Assembly: GCF_040451425.1 (NCBI RefSeq)
Contig: NZ_CP144374.1
Span: 682,001-746,000, forward strand
DNA: 64,000 nucleotides
Source of the DNA: Thermodesulfovibrio sp. 3462-1
GTDB lineage: Bacteria; Nitrospirota; Thermodesulfovibrionia; Thermodesulfovibrionales; Thermodesulfovibrionaceae
Direction of reading: 5' to 3'
The position numbers were made by a program, and so were the translations under genes. Under the pieces are notes generated by a model. That model worked only from the letters and a program-made list of their open reading frames with translations, made no database searches and was not told the DNA's origin. This document shows, in pieces, positions 18,096 to 26,369 of this stretch (its first letter is position 1; each line of letters opens with the position of its first letter).

Positions 18096-19640
18096 ATGGA
18101 AAAAACAGGATTAAGAGCATTTTTAGCAGTAATTTTAAGTATGGTTATACTTTTTGGTAGCCAGTATTTATACACAAAGTATTATAAGCCACAAAATCAG
18201 CCAGTTCAGCAAAAGGAAGAAGTTAAAAAAGAGGAAAAACCTGTTACTTCACAAATCCTTCATTTTCCTTCTGACAAAAAAGAAGAAACAAAACCAATAG
18301 TCAAAGATGTAAAGTATAAGGAAGTGGTTGTAGAAAATGAAGTCTTCAAAGTGGTTCTTTCAAATGAAGGTGCAACTATTAAATCAGTGGAATTGAAAAA
18401 ATATAAAGATTCAAATGGTAATCCTATTAAACTTTCTTCTGGTCAAATTCCAGCAATTTCAATAATTAAGGACGGTAAAGTTGATTATGCAAAGATTATT
18501 TTCAATGTAGACGATTCAAAGGCAACATTTAAGAATTCCACGGAAGCAGTGGTTGTATTTAACTGGAGCGATGGTAGCATTTCAATTAAAAGAAGTTTTA
18601 TTTTTAATAAAGCTGATTATTCAATGGATGTAAAAGAAGAAGTAAGTGGTATAGGTTCTTATTATGTAACACTGGGAGAGGATTTTGGAATTTTTGATAA
18701 AACAAATGCACCTCACTGGGGTCCTGTAATTTTAAAAGAAGCTCAGAGAATTGAGCTCAATCCCTCAAAAATAAAAGAACCTGTTACATACAAAGAAGGT
18801 GTAAAATGGATTGCTCAAGAGGATAAATACTTTTTTTCAGCCATTGTACCTGTCAGTAAAGCTCAACAATTCGTTGTTTTACCTTATAATGGAAATACTC
18901 TCATAGCAGCAGAGTTTCAGGATGGAATAAATCAGTATAAAGTATTCACTGCACCGAAAGACTATGATTATCTCAAAAAATTCAATGTCGGGCTTGAGCA
19001 CATTGTTGACTTTGGATTTTTCTCAATTATAGCCCGTCCTCTTTTCTGGTTTTTAAAGCTTCTTTATAGTTTTGTTGGAAATTACGGAATAGCCATAATA
19101 ATTCTCACAATACTTGTAAGAATTCCCTTTATTCCCATAGTTAACCGCGGGCAGAAGTCAATGCAAAAGCTTAGTGAGCTTCAACCCAAGTTACTGCAAT
19201 TGAAAGAACAATACAAGAATGATCCTCAGAGACTTCAAAAGGAGATGATGGAACTTTATAGAAAATACAAAATCAATCCAATGAGTGGATGTCTTCCAAT
19301 ACTTCTTCAGATTCCTGTATTTTTTGCTCTCTATAAGATCCTTACAATAGCAATTGAGCTCAGGCAGGCTCCATTTATGTTATGGATTCATGATCTTTCA
19401 GCAAAGGATCCCTATTATATTCTGCCCATTTTAATGGGTGCTACAATGCTGATTCAACAAAAGATGACACCTTCTACTGCAGATCCAACTCAGCAAAAAA
19501 TAATGCTGATTATGCCAGTAGTTTTTACATTTGTATTCTTGAGTTTCCCTTCAGGGCTTGTTCTTTACTGGCTTGTAAACAACATATTTGGAATAGCCCA
19601 ACAATTTTATATTAACCAGAAGATAAAAAAAGCTAAGTGA
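18096..19640 (+). CDS. yidC: Membrane protein insertase YidC
   Basis: YidC inserts and folds inner-membrane proteins. The 514-residue protein has the Gram-negative layout: an N-terminal signal-anchor helix (about 7-25), a large periplasmic beta domain (about 60-310) and a C-terminal five-helix insertase core. The core has the basic cytoplasmic loop (RGQKSMQKLSELQPK) and the helix MSGCLPILLQIPVFFALYK. It ends IKKAK. The gene overlaps mnmE by 4 bp (GTGA). The RNA-binding gene jag often found after yidC is absent. Confidence 0.96.
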   Translation: MEKTGLRAFLAVILSMVILFGSQYLYTKYYKPQNQPVQQKEEVKKEEKPVTSQILHFPSDKKEETKPIVKDVKYKEVVVENEVFKVVLSNEGATIKSVELKKYKDSNGNPIKLSSGQIPAISIIKDGKVDYAKIIFNVDDSKATFKNSTEAVVVFNWSDGSISIKRSFIFNKADYSMDVKEEVSGIGSYYVTLGEDFGIFDKTNAPHWGPVILKEAQRIELNPSKIKEPVTYKEGVKWIAQEDKYFFSAIVPVSKAQQFVVLPYNGNTLIAAEFQDGINQYKVFTAPKDYDYLKKFNVGLEHIVDFGFFSIIARPLFWFLKLLYSFVGNYGIAIIILTILVRIPFIPIVNRGQKSMQKLSELQPKLLQLKEQYKNDPQRLQKEMMELYRKYKINPMSGCLPILLQIPVFFALYKILTIAIELRQAPFMLWIHDLSAKDPYYILPILMGATMLIQQKMTPSTADPTQQKIMLIMPVVFTFVFLSFPSGLVLYWLVNNIFGIAQQFYINQKIKKAK

Positions 19641-21019
19641 TTTCTTCAGAGTTTGACACAATTGCTGCCATAAGCACGCCCTTAGGAGAAGGTGGTATTG
19701 GAATAATCCGTATAAGCGGGAAAGAGGCAATTTCTATTGCAAACAGAATATTTCAGAGCTCAAAGGGAGTGAATCTCTTGGTGGTAAAAACTCATACTAT
19801 TCACTATGGTTTTATAATTGATCCTGAAACAGGGCAAAAGATTGATGAAGTACTGGTAACTGTTATGCGAGCTCCAAATACTTATACACGAGAAGATGTA
19901 GTTGAAATAAACTGTCATGGTGGATATGTAACTTTAAAAAGAATTCTTGATTTGGTTATTTCGCAGGGTGCTCGTCTTGCTGAACCAGGTGAGTTTACAA
20001 AAAGGGCATTTTTAAGAGGAAGAATTGACCTGAGTCAGGCTGAATCAGTAATAGACCTTATCAGAGCTAAAACTGAACAGGCTCAAAAAATTGCTTTAGA
20101 GCATTTAAGTGGAAGGCTTTCAAAAAAAATCAATGAATTGAGAGATTCTTTGATGAGAGTCTGTGCTCATGTGGAAGCTTATATAGATTTTCCTGAAGAA
20201 GATATAGATGGATTAACACAGGAGGAGATTCAAACTGAAATAAATCGTATAAAAGAGGAAATTAACAAACTCATTGAAGGATATGAAGAAGGAAAAATTT
20301 ACATGGAAGGCCTTAGAGCTGCAATTGTTGGGAAACCAAATGTGGGTAAGTCATCTCTGCTGAATGCTCTTTTAATGAAAGACAGAGCTATTGTTACAGA
20401 AATTCCAGGTACTACGAGAGATATTATTGAAGAGTATGTAAATATTAAGGGCATGCCTCTTAAAATAGTTGATACTGCTGGTATTCGTGAAGCCCATGAC
20501 CTTGTAGAAGCAGAAGGAATAAAGAGAACTCTCAGAGCTGTTGAGCTTGCTCAGCTTGTTCTTCTTGTTCTTGACAGCAGCAGACCCATTGATAGTCTTG
20601 ATGAAGAAATAATAAACAGGGTAATTCATAAAAAAATTATTGTTGTAATAAATAAAAAAGACATAAAAAGTAAGGAATTTTGTTTGCCGGAGGTTTTAAA
20701 AGATAAGCCACGAGTTGAGATTTCAGCCTTAAAAGGAGAAGGTATAGAAGAGTTAAAGGAGCTTATTTTCAATACGACGATTTCAGGTAAATATGAACAG
20801 GAAGGTGTAGTTATAACAAAAATGAGGCATAAAATAGCACTTGAGAATGCACTGCAGGCATTGAATAATGCCCTTCAAAGTTTTAAAGAAAAAGAGCCTC
20901 TTGAGATAACTGCCATGTTTCTCAGAGAGGCTCTAAGTTTTCTTGGTCAGATTGTAGGTGTTGTTACTACTGAAGATATATTAAATTTAATTTTTAGTGA
21001 ATTCTGCATTGGTAAATAA
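19637..21019 (+). CDS. mnmE: tRNA modification GTPase MnmE
   Basis: MnmE works with MnmG to modify wobble uridine 34 of certain tRNAs. It starts at GTG in a GTGA overlap with yidC. The N-terminal folate-binding domain (TIAAISTPLGEGGIGIIRIS) is followed by helical and G domains with the P-loop GKPNVGKSS (about 230), EIPGTTRD and DTAGIR. The C-terminal FCIGK motif with its essential cysteine is intact. The 460 residues are standard. Its stop abuts the stop of the convergent isomerase gene with no gap. Confidence 0.96.
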   Translation: MISSEFDTIAAISTPLGEGGIGIIRISGKEAISIANRIFQSSKGVNLLVVKTHTIHYGFIIDPETGQKIDEVLVTVMRAPNTYTREDVVEINCHGGYVTLKRILDLVISQGARLAEPGEFTKRAFLRGRIDLSQAESVIDLIRAKTEQAQKIALEHLSGRLSKKINELRDSLMRVCAHVEAYIDFPEEDIDGLTQEEIQTEINRIKEEINKLIEGYEEGKIYMEGLRAAIVGKPNVGKSSLLNALLMKDRAIVTEIPGTTRDIIEEYVNIKGMPLKIVDTAGIREAHDLVEAEGIKRTLRAVELAQLVLLVLDSSRPIDSLDEEIINRVIHKKIIVVINKKDIKSKEFCLPEVLKDKPRVEISALKGEGIEELKELIFNTTISGKYEQEGVVITKMRHKIALENALQALNNALQSFKEKEPLEITAMFLREALSFLGQIVGVVTTEDILNLIFSEFCIGK

Positions 21020-21892
21020 TTATTTAGCCTGTTGTTCAGGTTTGCCTCCAATCAAAGCTTGATTTAGTATTTCCTGTAAAGCCTTTTCATTTACTTCTAC
21101 TTTATATTTTTTCTTTAGTTCTTCAATGTAACTCTGAAACCACTCTTGCTGTTTTTTTGCCTTAAGCTGCTCCATTAATTGTGGTTTAATCTGTTCAAAA
21201 TCAATTGGAACCCCTTTTACATCAGTAACTTTGAATATGTAAAGTTGTCCCTTTAAATTCAGTGGCATACTTACCTGTCCTTTTTTTAAGCTGAAGGCAA
21301 CATTTTCAATTTGTGGATTTAGTTGACCTTTTTTAAAAAATCCTATATCTCCTCCAATGGATTTTGTTTTTTCATCCCTTGACAGCTCATTGGCTATTTT
21401 GGCAAAATCTTCACCTTTGTCTATTTTTTCATAGACTTTTTTAGCCTCTTGTTCATTTTTTACAACTATTTGGCTTAATCTCACCTCTACTGGTTTAATA
21501 AACTGGTCCTTGTTTTTTTCATAATAATCTTTTGCATCCTTTTCAGTCACCTGAGGTAAATTTTTCAATTCCTGTTCAAGCAACATATTAATAAGTGTAA
21601 TTTTTTTAAATTCTTCAACTCGTCTTTTAAAGTCCTCTGATTTTGCCAGGTCTTTTTTCTTTGCTTCTTCATATAAAACTTCTCTTTTAATTAATTCATC
21701 CTTGAGACGATTTATACCTTCTTGAGTGGCAAGAAAGGCTTTTGTTTGGGGAGGAAGGCTTTTAAGGTCTTCCTGAAGCTCTTTTTTTGTTAGCTTTGAT
21801 GAGCCAGCTTTTACAACCACTTCATCGCTTTTACTGCAGGAAAAAACCATTAAAGAGATTGTTAAAAAAATAAAGAATTTTAAATATTTCAT
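21020..21892 (-). CDS. Parvulin-type peptidyl-prolyl isomerase lipoprotein (SurA/PrsA-like)
   Basis: A 290-residue exported folding factor. The N-terminus is a lipoprotein signal with lipobox MVFSC (cysteine at about residue 19). A helical SurA-N-like region (KKELQEDLKSLP and the Lys/Glu-rich helices after it) precedes the parvulin domain (about 130-225) with VRLSQIVV, GGDIGFFKKGQL and FSLKKGQVS. A C-terminal helix (residues 230-275) returns to the chaperone module. It probably helps fold outer-membrane or periplasmic proteins. Stop to stop with mnmE; no terminator fits between them. Confidence 0.9.
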   Translation of the reverse strand: MKYLKFFIFLTISLMVFSCSKSDEVVVKAGSSKLTKKELQEDLKSLPPQTKAFLATQEGINRLKDELIKREVLYEEAKKKDLAKSEDFKRRVEEFKKITLINMLLEQELKNLPQVTEKDAKDYYEKNKDQFIKPVEVRLSQIVVKNEQEAKKVYEKIDKGEDFAKIANELSRDEKTKSIGGDIGFFKKGQLNPQIENVAFSLKKGQVSMPLNLKGQLYIFKVTDVKGVPIDFEQIKPQLMEQLKAKKQQEWFQSYIEELKKKYKVEVNEKALQEILNQALIGGKPEQQAK

Positions 21893-21954
21893 TGGACATC
21901 TCCTTTTTTAAAAATTTTTTTACTTTAACATTAAATTAGAATTTTAAGCAAATA

Positions 21955-21982
21955 TTGACAAAAAAAGACCAAAATATATATT
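21955..21982 (+). promoter_or_regulatory. Sigma-70 promoter of the mla operon
   Basis: Consensus TTGACA (21955-21960), 16-bp spacer, TATATT (21977-21982). The expected transcription start is 4 to 5 bp before the mlaE ATG at 21994. The TTG within the -35 box is also an in-frame start codon for a longer ORF, but it has no ribosome site and would lie upstream of the RNA start. Confidence 0.7.
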
Positions 21983-21993
21983 TTAAAAATTCA

Positions 21994-22764
21994 ATGACAA
22001 AATTTATAAAATTTCTCGGTAAATACGCAATAGAGCTTTTTATATTTCTTGGAAGAATGTTTATTTTTCTTGTTGATTCAATTTATTACATTTTTACCCC
22101 TCCATTTAAATTTAAAAATTTTCTCAGACAGGTAAGGTTTTTTGGAAATAAATCAATGATTGTTGTGATTTTTACAGGTGCTTTCAGTGGAATGGTTTTG
22201 GCTCTTCAAGGATTTTACGCATTAAATAAATTTGGTGCAGATGCTTTACTCGGTCCTGTTGTTGCTCTTTCTCTTATAAGAGAGCTTGGTCCTGTTTTAT
22301 GTGCATTGATGGTTACAGGAAGAGCTGGTTCTGCAGTAACAGCTGAAATTGGAATTATGAGAATCACTGAACAGATTGATGCTCTGACTGTTATGGCTGT
22401 AAATCCCATGAAATATGTGGTTGTTCCAAATATTCTTGCAGGGATAGTTACCTTTCCTCTTTTAACAGCAATTTTTGATGTTGTTGGAATTTATGGTGGC
22501 TATGTGGTTTCTGTTCATGCTCTTGGACTCAGTGAAGGCACCTATTTTTCTCAGATGGAGTTGTATGTGGATATGGAAGATATAAGAATTGGCTTATACA
22601 AATCACTGAGTTTTGGTTTACTTGTTACATGGATATGCACATTTATGGGTTATTATGCTGGTTATGGAGCAAGAGGAGTAAGCAGGGCAACAACAAATGC
22701 TGTTGTTCTTTCTTCTGTTGTTATACTTATATGGGATTATATGCTTGGAGCCTTTTTATTGTGA
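21994..22764 (+). CDS. mlaE: MlaE-family phospholipid ABC transporter permease
   Basis: MlaE is the inner-membrane permease of the Mla/Ttg2 lipid transport system. The 256-residue protein has about five hydrophobic segments and the MlaE signature around LIRELGPVLCALMVTGRAGS and AEIGIMRITEQIDAL. I chose the ATG at 21994 because the longer in-frame TTG start falls inside the promoter. It ends in a GTGA overlap with mlaF. The mRNA should have almost no 5' leader. Confidence 0.93.
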   Translation: MTKFIKFLGKYAIELFIFLGRMFIFLVDSIYYIFTPPFKFKNFLRQVRFFGNKSMIVVIFTGAFSGMVLALQGFYALNKFGADALLGPVVALSLIRELGPVLCALMVTGRAGSAVTAEIGIMRITEQIDALTVMAVNPMKYVVVPNILAGIVTFPLLTAIFDVVGIYGGYVVSVHALGLSEGTYFSQMELYVDMEDIRIGLYKSLSFGLLVTWICTFMGYYAGYGARGVSRATTNAVVLSSVVILIWDYMLGAFLL

Positions 22765-23516
22765 TTGAAATAAAAGAGCTTTACAAATCATTTGGAAAAC
22801 AACAGGTTTTAAAGGGTGTTAATTTAATTATAAATGAAGGTGAAGTAACTGCTATAATTGGAAGAAGTGGGGGTGGTAAATCTGTTCTTCTTAAGCATAT
22901 TGTGGGATTATTAAAGCCAGACAAAGGAAGTGTTTTTATAAAAGGCATGGACATAACAAAGCTTAAAGGCAGCCAACTCGATGAAATAAGAGCAGACATT
23001 GGAGTTGTTTTCCAGGGAGGAGCTCTCTTTGATTCAATGACTGTGTATGATAATGTTGCCTTTCCTCTTACAGAGAAAACAAAATTGAATAAAAAAGAGA
23101 TTAACGACAGAGTTATGAAAGCTTTAAGTGATGTAGGACTTCAGGGCATGGAATACAAATATCCCGCTGAGCTTAGTGGAGGAATGCGTAAAAGAGTTGC
23201 TCTTGCAAGGGCTTTAATAGCTCATCCAAAGATAATTCTTTTTGATGAACCAACAACAGGACTTGATCCAATTCTGGTTCGCTCAATTCATAAGCTTATA
23301 AGAGACACTCAAAGACAGTATGGATTTACTGGATTAATAATAAGTCATGAAATTCCAGAGATTTTTGAGATTTCAGACAGAGTTGCTATGCTTCATGATG
23401 GAAAAATTGTTGAAATTGGAACTCCAGAAGAAATTCAAAAAAGTGAAAACATTGTTGTAAAAAATTTTATAATGGGAATAGAAAACGGAGGAAGCAATGA
23501 AAAGGGAAAATCTTGA
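22761..23516 (+). CDS. mlaF: MlaF-family phospholipid ABC transporter ATP-binding protein
   Basis: The ATPase that powers MlaE. Walker A GRSGGGKS (about 34-41), signature LSGGMRKRVALARAL and Walker B IILFDEPTTGLDP are all present, with H-loop ISHE. The start is the GTG overlapping the mlaE stop (VIEIKELYKSFGKQQVLKGV); an open frame runs further upstream but only inside mlaE. The 251-residue length is typical. It overlaps mlaD by 20 bp. Confidence 0.95.
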   Translation: MIEIKELYKSFGKQQVLKGVNLIINEGEVTAIIGRSGGGKSVLLKHIVGLLKPDKGSVFIKGMDITKLKGSQLDEIRADIGVVFQGGALFDSMTVYDNVAFPLTEKTKLNKKEINDRVMKALSDVGLQGMEYKYPAELSGGMRKRVALARALIAHPKIILFDEPTTGLDPILVRSIHKLIRDTQRQYGFTGLIISHEIPEIFEISDRVAMLHDGKIVEIGTPEEIQKSENIVVKNFIMGIENGGSNEKGKS

Positions 23517-23940
23517 AATAATAGTTGGAGTATTTGTTTTGATCGGCATTCTTGCACTTGGCTGGCTTTCTTTCAGACTTGGTAAGATTGATATGTTTCA
23601 GAGTGGTTATTACACTGTTTATGCAGAGTTTGACAAAGTAGGAGGAATTAAAAAAGGCTCTGTTGTCGAGATTGCAGGAGTTCCTGTTGGTTCTGTTGAG
23701 AAGGTTACTCTTAACAATAGATACCAGGCAGTGGTAGAGCTTAAAATACTAAATTCAATCAAACTTCCCGAGGATTCTATTGCTTCTGTAAGAACAAAAG
23801 GATTAATTGGCGAAAAATATATTCAGATTACACCTGGTGGTTCTGAGCAATATATTGCACACAATGGTAAAATTAGAGAGACAGAGTCATCTATAGATAT
23901 AGAGGAGGTATTATCAAAATATGTGTTCGGGAAAATTTAA
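23497..23940 (+). CDS. mlaD: MCE-domain lipid-binding protein MlaD
   Basis: MlaD forms the periplasmic hexameric ring that carries lipid between MlaFE and the periplasmic shuttle. One N-terminal helix (residues 8-26, VGVFVLIGILALGWLSFRLG) anchors it. The MCE domain (about 35-120) contains the typical VGGIKKGSVVEIAGVPVG and LIGEKYIQITPG. The 147 residues are normal for a single-MCE protein. Overlaps both mlaF and the TolC-like gene by 20 bp. Confidence 0.94.
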   Translation: MKRENLEIIVGVFVLIGILALGWLSFRLGKIDMFQSGYYTVYAEFDKVGGIKKGSVVEIAGVPVGSVEKVTLNNRYQAVVELKILNSIKLPEDSIASVRTKGLIGEKYIQITPGGSEQYIAHNGKIRETESSIDIEEVLSKYVFGKI

Positions 23941-25282
23941 AATTTTAATTATTTTTACTGTAGTTCTGCTTTCTTCAGTTTGTTTTGCAGAAGACAAAGT
24001 TATTGTTGACCTTAAAGGGTGCATTGAAAGAGCTGTTAAATTTCATCCAGAGCTTGGTGAATACAAACAGGACATTGAAATCTATAAAGCAAAACTTAGT
24101 GAGGCTCAGGCTGCAGTATTTCCACAGATTGAGCTTATGGCTTTAGCAGGTCCATCTCCTGAGGCACGCAAAGAAGCAATATCTCCAGAGATAAGAACTG
24201 ATGTTAAATCAACCACAATTAATGGTGTTTTTGGCATGATTACAATGCAGCTGCTTCAGCCAATTTATACCTTTGGAAAGATTTCAGGATACAAGAAAGC
24301 AGCCCAAGGAGGGATAAAGGTTTCAGAGGCAGAGCTTGAAAAAAAACGTTCAGAAATTATTTTAAAGACAAAGGAACTTTACTGGAGCCTTTCTATGATA
24401 AGGGATTTGAGGATACTTGCCAATGAGATAAAGGATGAACTTGAAAAGGCAATAAAAAGAACTGAAGAGGATTTAAAAAAAGATATTCCCTCTACTGATG
24501 AACTCACTCTTTACAAACTTAAAACTTATTTAGGTGAAGTTAAAAGAAATTTAAATGAAATTGACAAAAATGAAGCAATAATAATAGAAGCTTTGAAATT
24601 CATGACAGGAACTCCACAGAATACAAAGCTTGAGATAATTACAGAACCTTTAAAATATGAAGAAGCATACATCAGACCGGATGAGTTAATTGCAAAGGCT
24701 TTTCAGCTAAGACCTGAAATGATACAGATCAAAGAAGGACTTAAAGCAAAACAGGCTCTGGTTGATGTTGAAAAGAGCAACTTTTATCCTCAGATATTTT
24801 TCCTTATTAAAGGCTCTCTCGCAGGTGCTACAAACCGAGACAGAATACATAATCCCTACATTTCTGATCCTCTTAATGACTCAATGCTGGCTGCAGTAGT
24901 TGGTATGAAACTTAACATTGATTTTGGAATAACAAAGGGAAAAGTAAGAGAGGCTCGGATTGAGTATCAAAAAATTCTTGAAAAGAAAAAACTTGCTGAA
25001 CAGGGAATTCCAGTTCAGATTATGAAAGCCTATTATGAACTCGAGGAAGCAACAAAATCTGCCAGGGATATGGAGGATGCTTATCAAAATGCGAAAAAAT
25101 GGCTTATAACTGCTCAGGCAAATCTTGATATGGGATTGGGAGAAACAAAGGATTTAGCTGATGCTGTGCTTGCATATGCCACTACAAGAGTAAATCACTT
25201 AAAAGCACTTTATAATCAAAAAATGGCTATTGCAAATTTGCTTCAGGCATCTGGACTTGACAGAGAAAGGGAGGTTAAATAA
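23921..25282 (+). CDS. TolC-family outer membrane channel protein
   Basis: A signal peptide (ILIIFTVVLLSSVCFA) precedes a 430-residue region made of long amphipathic helices with the two-fold repeat of outer membrane efflux proteins (CIERAVKFHPELGEYK in the first half; RPEMIQIKEGLKAKQALVDV in the second). It lies inside the mla operon, between mlaD and mlaC and overlapping both. A TolC-type tunnel could connect the lipid transporter to the outer membrane, in place of MlaA. That role is inference from position. Confidence 0.87.
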   Translation: MCSGKFKILIIFTVVLLSSVCFAEDKVIVDLKGCIERAVKFHPELGEYKQDIEIYKAKLSEAQAAVFPQIELMALAGPSPEARKEAISPEIRTDVKSTTINGVFGMITMQLLQPIYTFGKISGYKKAAQGGIKVSEAELEKKRSEIILKTKELYWSLSMIRDLRILANEIKDELEKAIKRTEEDLKKDIPSTDELTLYKLKTYLGEVKRNLNEIDKNEAIIIEALKFMTGTPQNTKLEIITEPLKYEEAYIRPDELIAKAFQLRPEMIQIKEGLKAKQALVDVEKSNFYPQIFFLIKGSLAGATNRDRIHNPYISDPLNDSMLAAVVGMKLNIDFGITKGKVREARIEYQKILEKKKLAEQGIPVQIMKAYYELEEATKSARDMEDAYQNAKKWLITAQANLDMGLGETKDLADAVLAYATTRVNHLKALYNQKMAIANLLQASGLDREREVK

Positions 25283-25887
25283 TGAAAAAATCTTTAATAA
25301 TTTTGTTAATTTTAATTTTTACCATATCCGTTGCTTTTGCTATTGTTTCGCCAAAGGAACAGATTAAAAAAACTGTGGATAAGGTAATAAGCATTCTCAA
25401 AGACCCTAAGTACAAGGGAGAAAAGAGGCAGCAGAGAAGAGCTGCATTGAGAGCAGAAATCAGTAAAGTTTTTGATTTTGATGAAATGGCAAAACGTTCT
25501 CTTGGTATTTACTGGAGAGACAGAACACCTCAGGAGAAAAAAGAGTTTGTTGAACTTTACAAGGACCTTCTTGAAAGGTCTTACAGTGGAAAAATTGAGT
25601 CTTACACTACTGAGGAAGTAGTTTATACCGATGAAAGAATTGAAAATGGTAAGTATGCTGAAGTAAAAACAAAGATAATTACAAAAGACAAAAAAGAGAT
25701 TCCAATTGACTACAGACTTTATTTCAATGGAAAAGAATGGAAGGTCTATGATGTGGTTATTGAAGGAGTCAGCCTTGTAAGTAACTATCGCAGCCAGTTT
25801 AACAAGATAATTCGCACTCATTCATATCAGGAACTTGTAAAAAGGATGAAAACAAAACAAGCAGAAGAATTGATGAGGGAGAAGTGA
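25282..25887 (+). CDS. mlaC: MlaC-family periplasmic phospholipid-binding protein
   Basis: MlaC-type (Ttg2D) proteins shuttle phospholipid across the periplasm. After a signal peptide (residues 1-20, ending SVAFA), the protein shows the family pattern: VDKVISILKD, RRAALRAEISKVFDFDEMAKRSLG-type region, DRTPQEKKEFVELYKDLL, and the C-terminal WKVYDVVIEGVSLVSNYRSQF. It has 201 residues. The start overlaps the TolC-like stop by 1 base (TAATGA). Confidence 0.94.
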   Translation: MKKSLIILLILIFTISVAFAIVSPKEQIKKTVDKVISILKDPKYKGEKRQQRRAALRAEISKVFDFDEMAKRSLGIYWRDRTPQEKKEFVELYKDLLERSYSGKIESYTTEEVVYTDERIENGKYAEVKTKIITKDKKEIPIDYRLYFNGKEWKVYDVVIEGVSLVSNYRSQFNKIIRTHSYQELVKRMKTKQAEELMREK

Positions 25888-25888
25888 T

Positions 25889-26365
25889 ATGTATAAAATT
25901 TTTTTATTGGAAAAATTACCCTTTTTGTCGGATTATTTAGGCAGTTTAAAGGAGGATAATTTTTCAATTATAACCTTTTCAGAGACTGATAAAGCTTTGC
26001 AGAGCATTGAAGAGCTCAGTCCTCAGTTAATAGTTTTAGGTGTTGATGTAAAAGAGTCAGATTTAATAAACTTTCTTCAAAAAATCAGAGAAAAATACTC
26101 TCTTTTATTACCTGTTCTGGCAGTTCTGAATTTTTACTCTTCCATAAATTTTGAGCAATTAAGAAACCTGGGAGTTGATTTCATTGTTAAACCATTTACT
26201 TTAGAAGAATTTAAGCAAAAAATACAATCTCTACTGGGCATAAAACAACAGTGTTTTGTTGGGGAAAAAGAAGATGAATTAATTAATAAGCTCAGACCTT
26301 ATATAAGCAGGGAAGTTAAAAGAGAAATGCAAAATATTTTCAAGAAAATTCTGGAGGTTCTGTAG
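25889..26365 (+). CDS. Degenerate response-regulator receiver-like protein
   Basis: The 158-residue protein has the length and beta/alpha pattern of a receiver domain (about 1-115) followed by a Lys/Glu-rich helical tail. The conserved lysine region DFIVKPFTLEEFKQKI is present. The acidic pair near the N-terminus is replaced (KIFLLEKL), and at the phosphoacceptor position the stretch PQLIVLGVDV has Gly where Asp is expected, with an Asp two residues later. It therefore may not be phosphorylated. It sits 1 bp after mlaC and 4 bp before valS, with no partner kinase adjacent. Confidence 0.65.
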   Translation: MYKIFLLEKLPFLSDYLGSLKEDNFSIITFSETDKALQSIEELSPQLIVLGVDVKESDLINFLQKIREKYSLLLPVLAVLNFYSSINFEQLRNLGVDFIVKPFTLEEFKQKIQSLLGIKQQCFVGEKEDELINKLRPYISREVKREMQNIFKKILEVL

Positions 26366-26369
26366 CAGC

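Noticed and set aside
21955-21957. TTG as the mlaE start
   Set aside because: It is part of a consensus -35 box and has no ribosome site; the ATG at 21994 is preferred.
22629-22760. Extended N-terminus of mlaF
   Set aside because: This part lies inside mlaE in another frame and gives a sequence unlike ABC proteins. The GTG at 22761 starts the conserved part.
25312-25821. 169-residue minus-strand ORF opposite mlaC
   Set aside because: It is a shadow of mlaC: no recognisable domain, and low-complexity composition typical of antisense frames in A/T-rich DNA.
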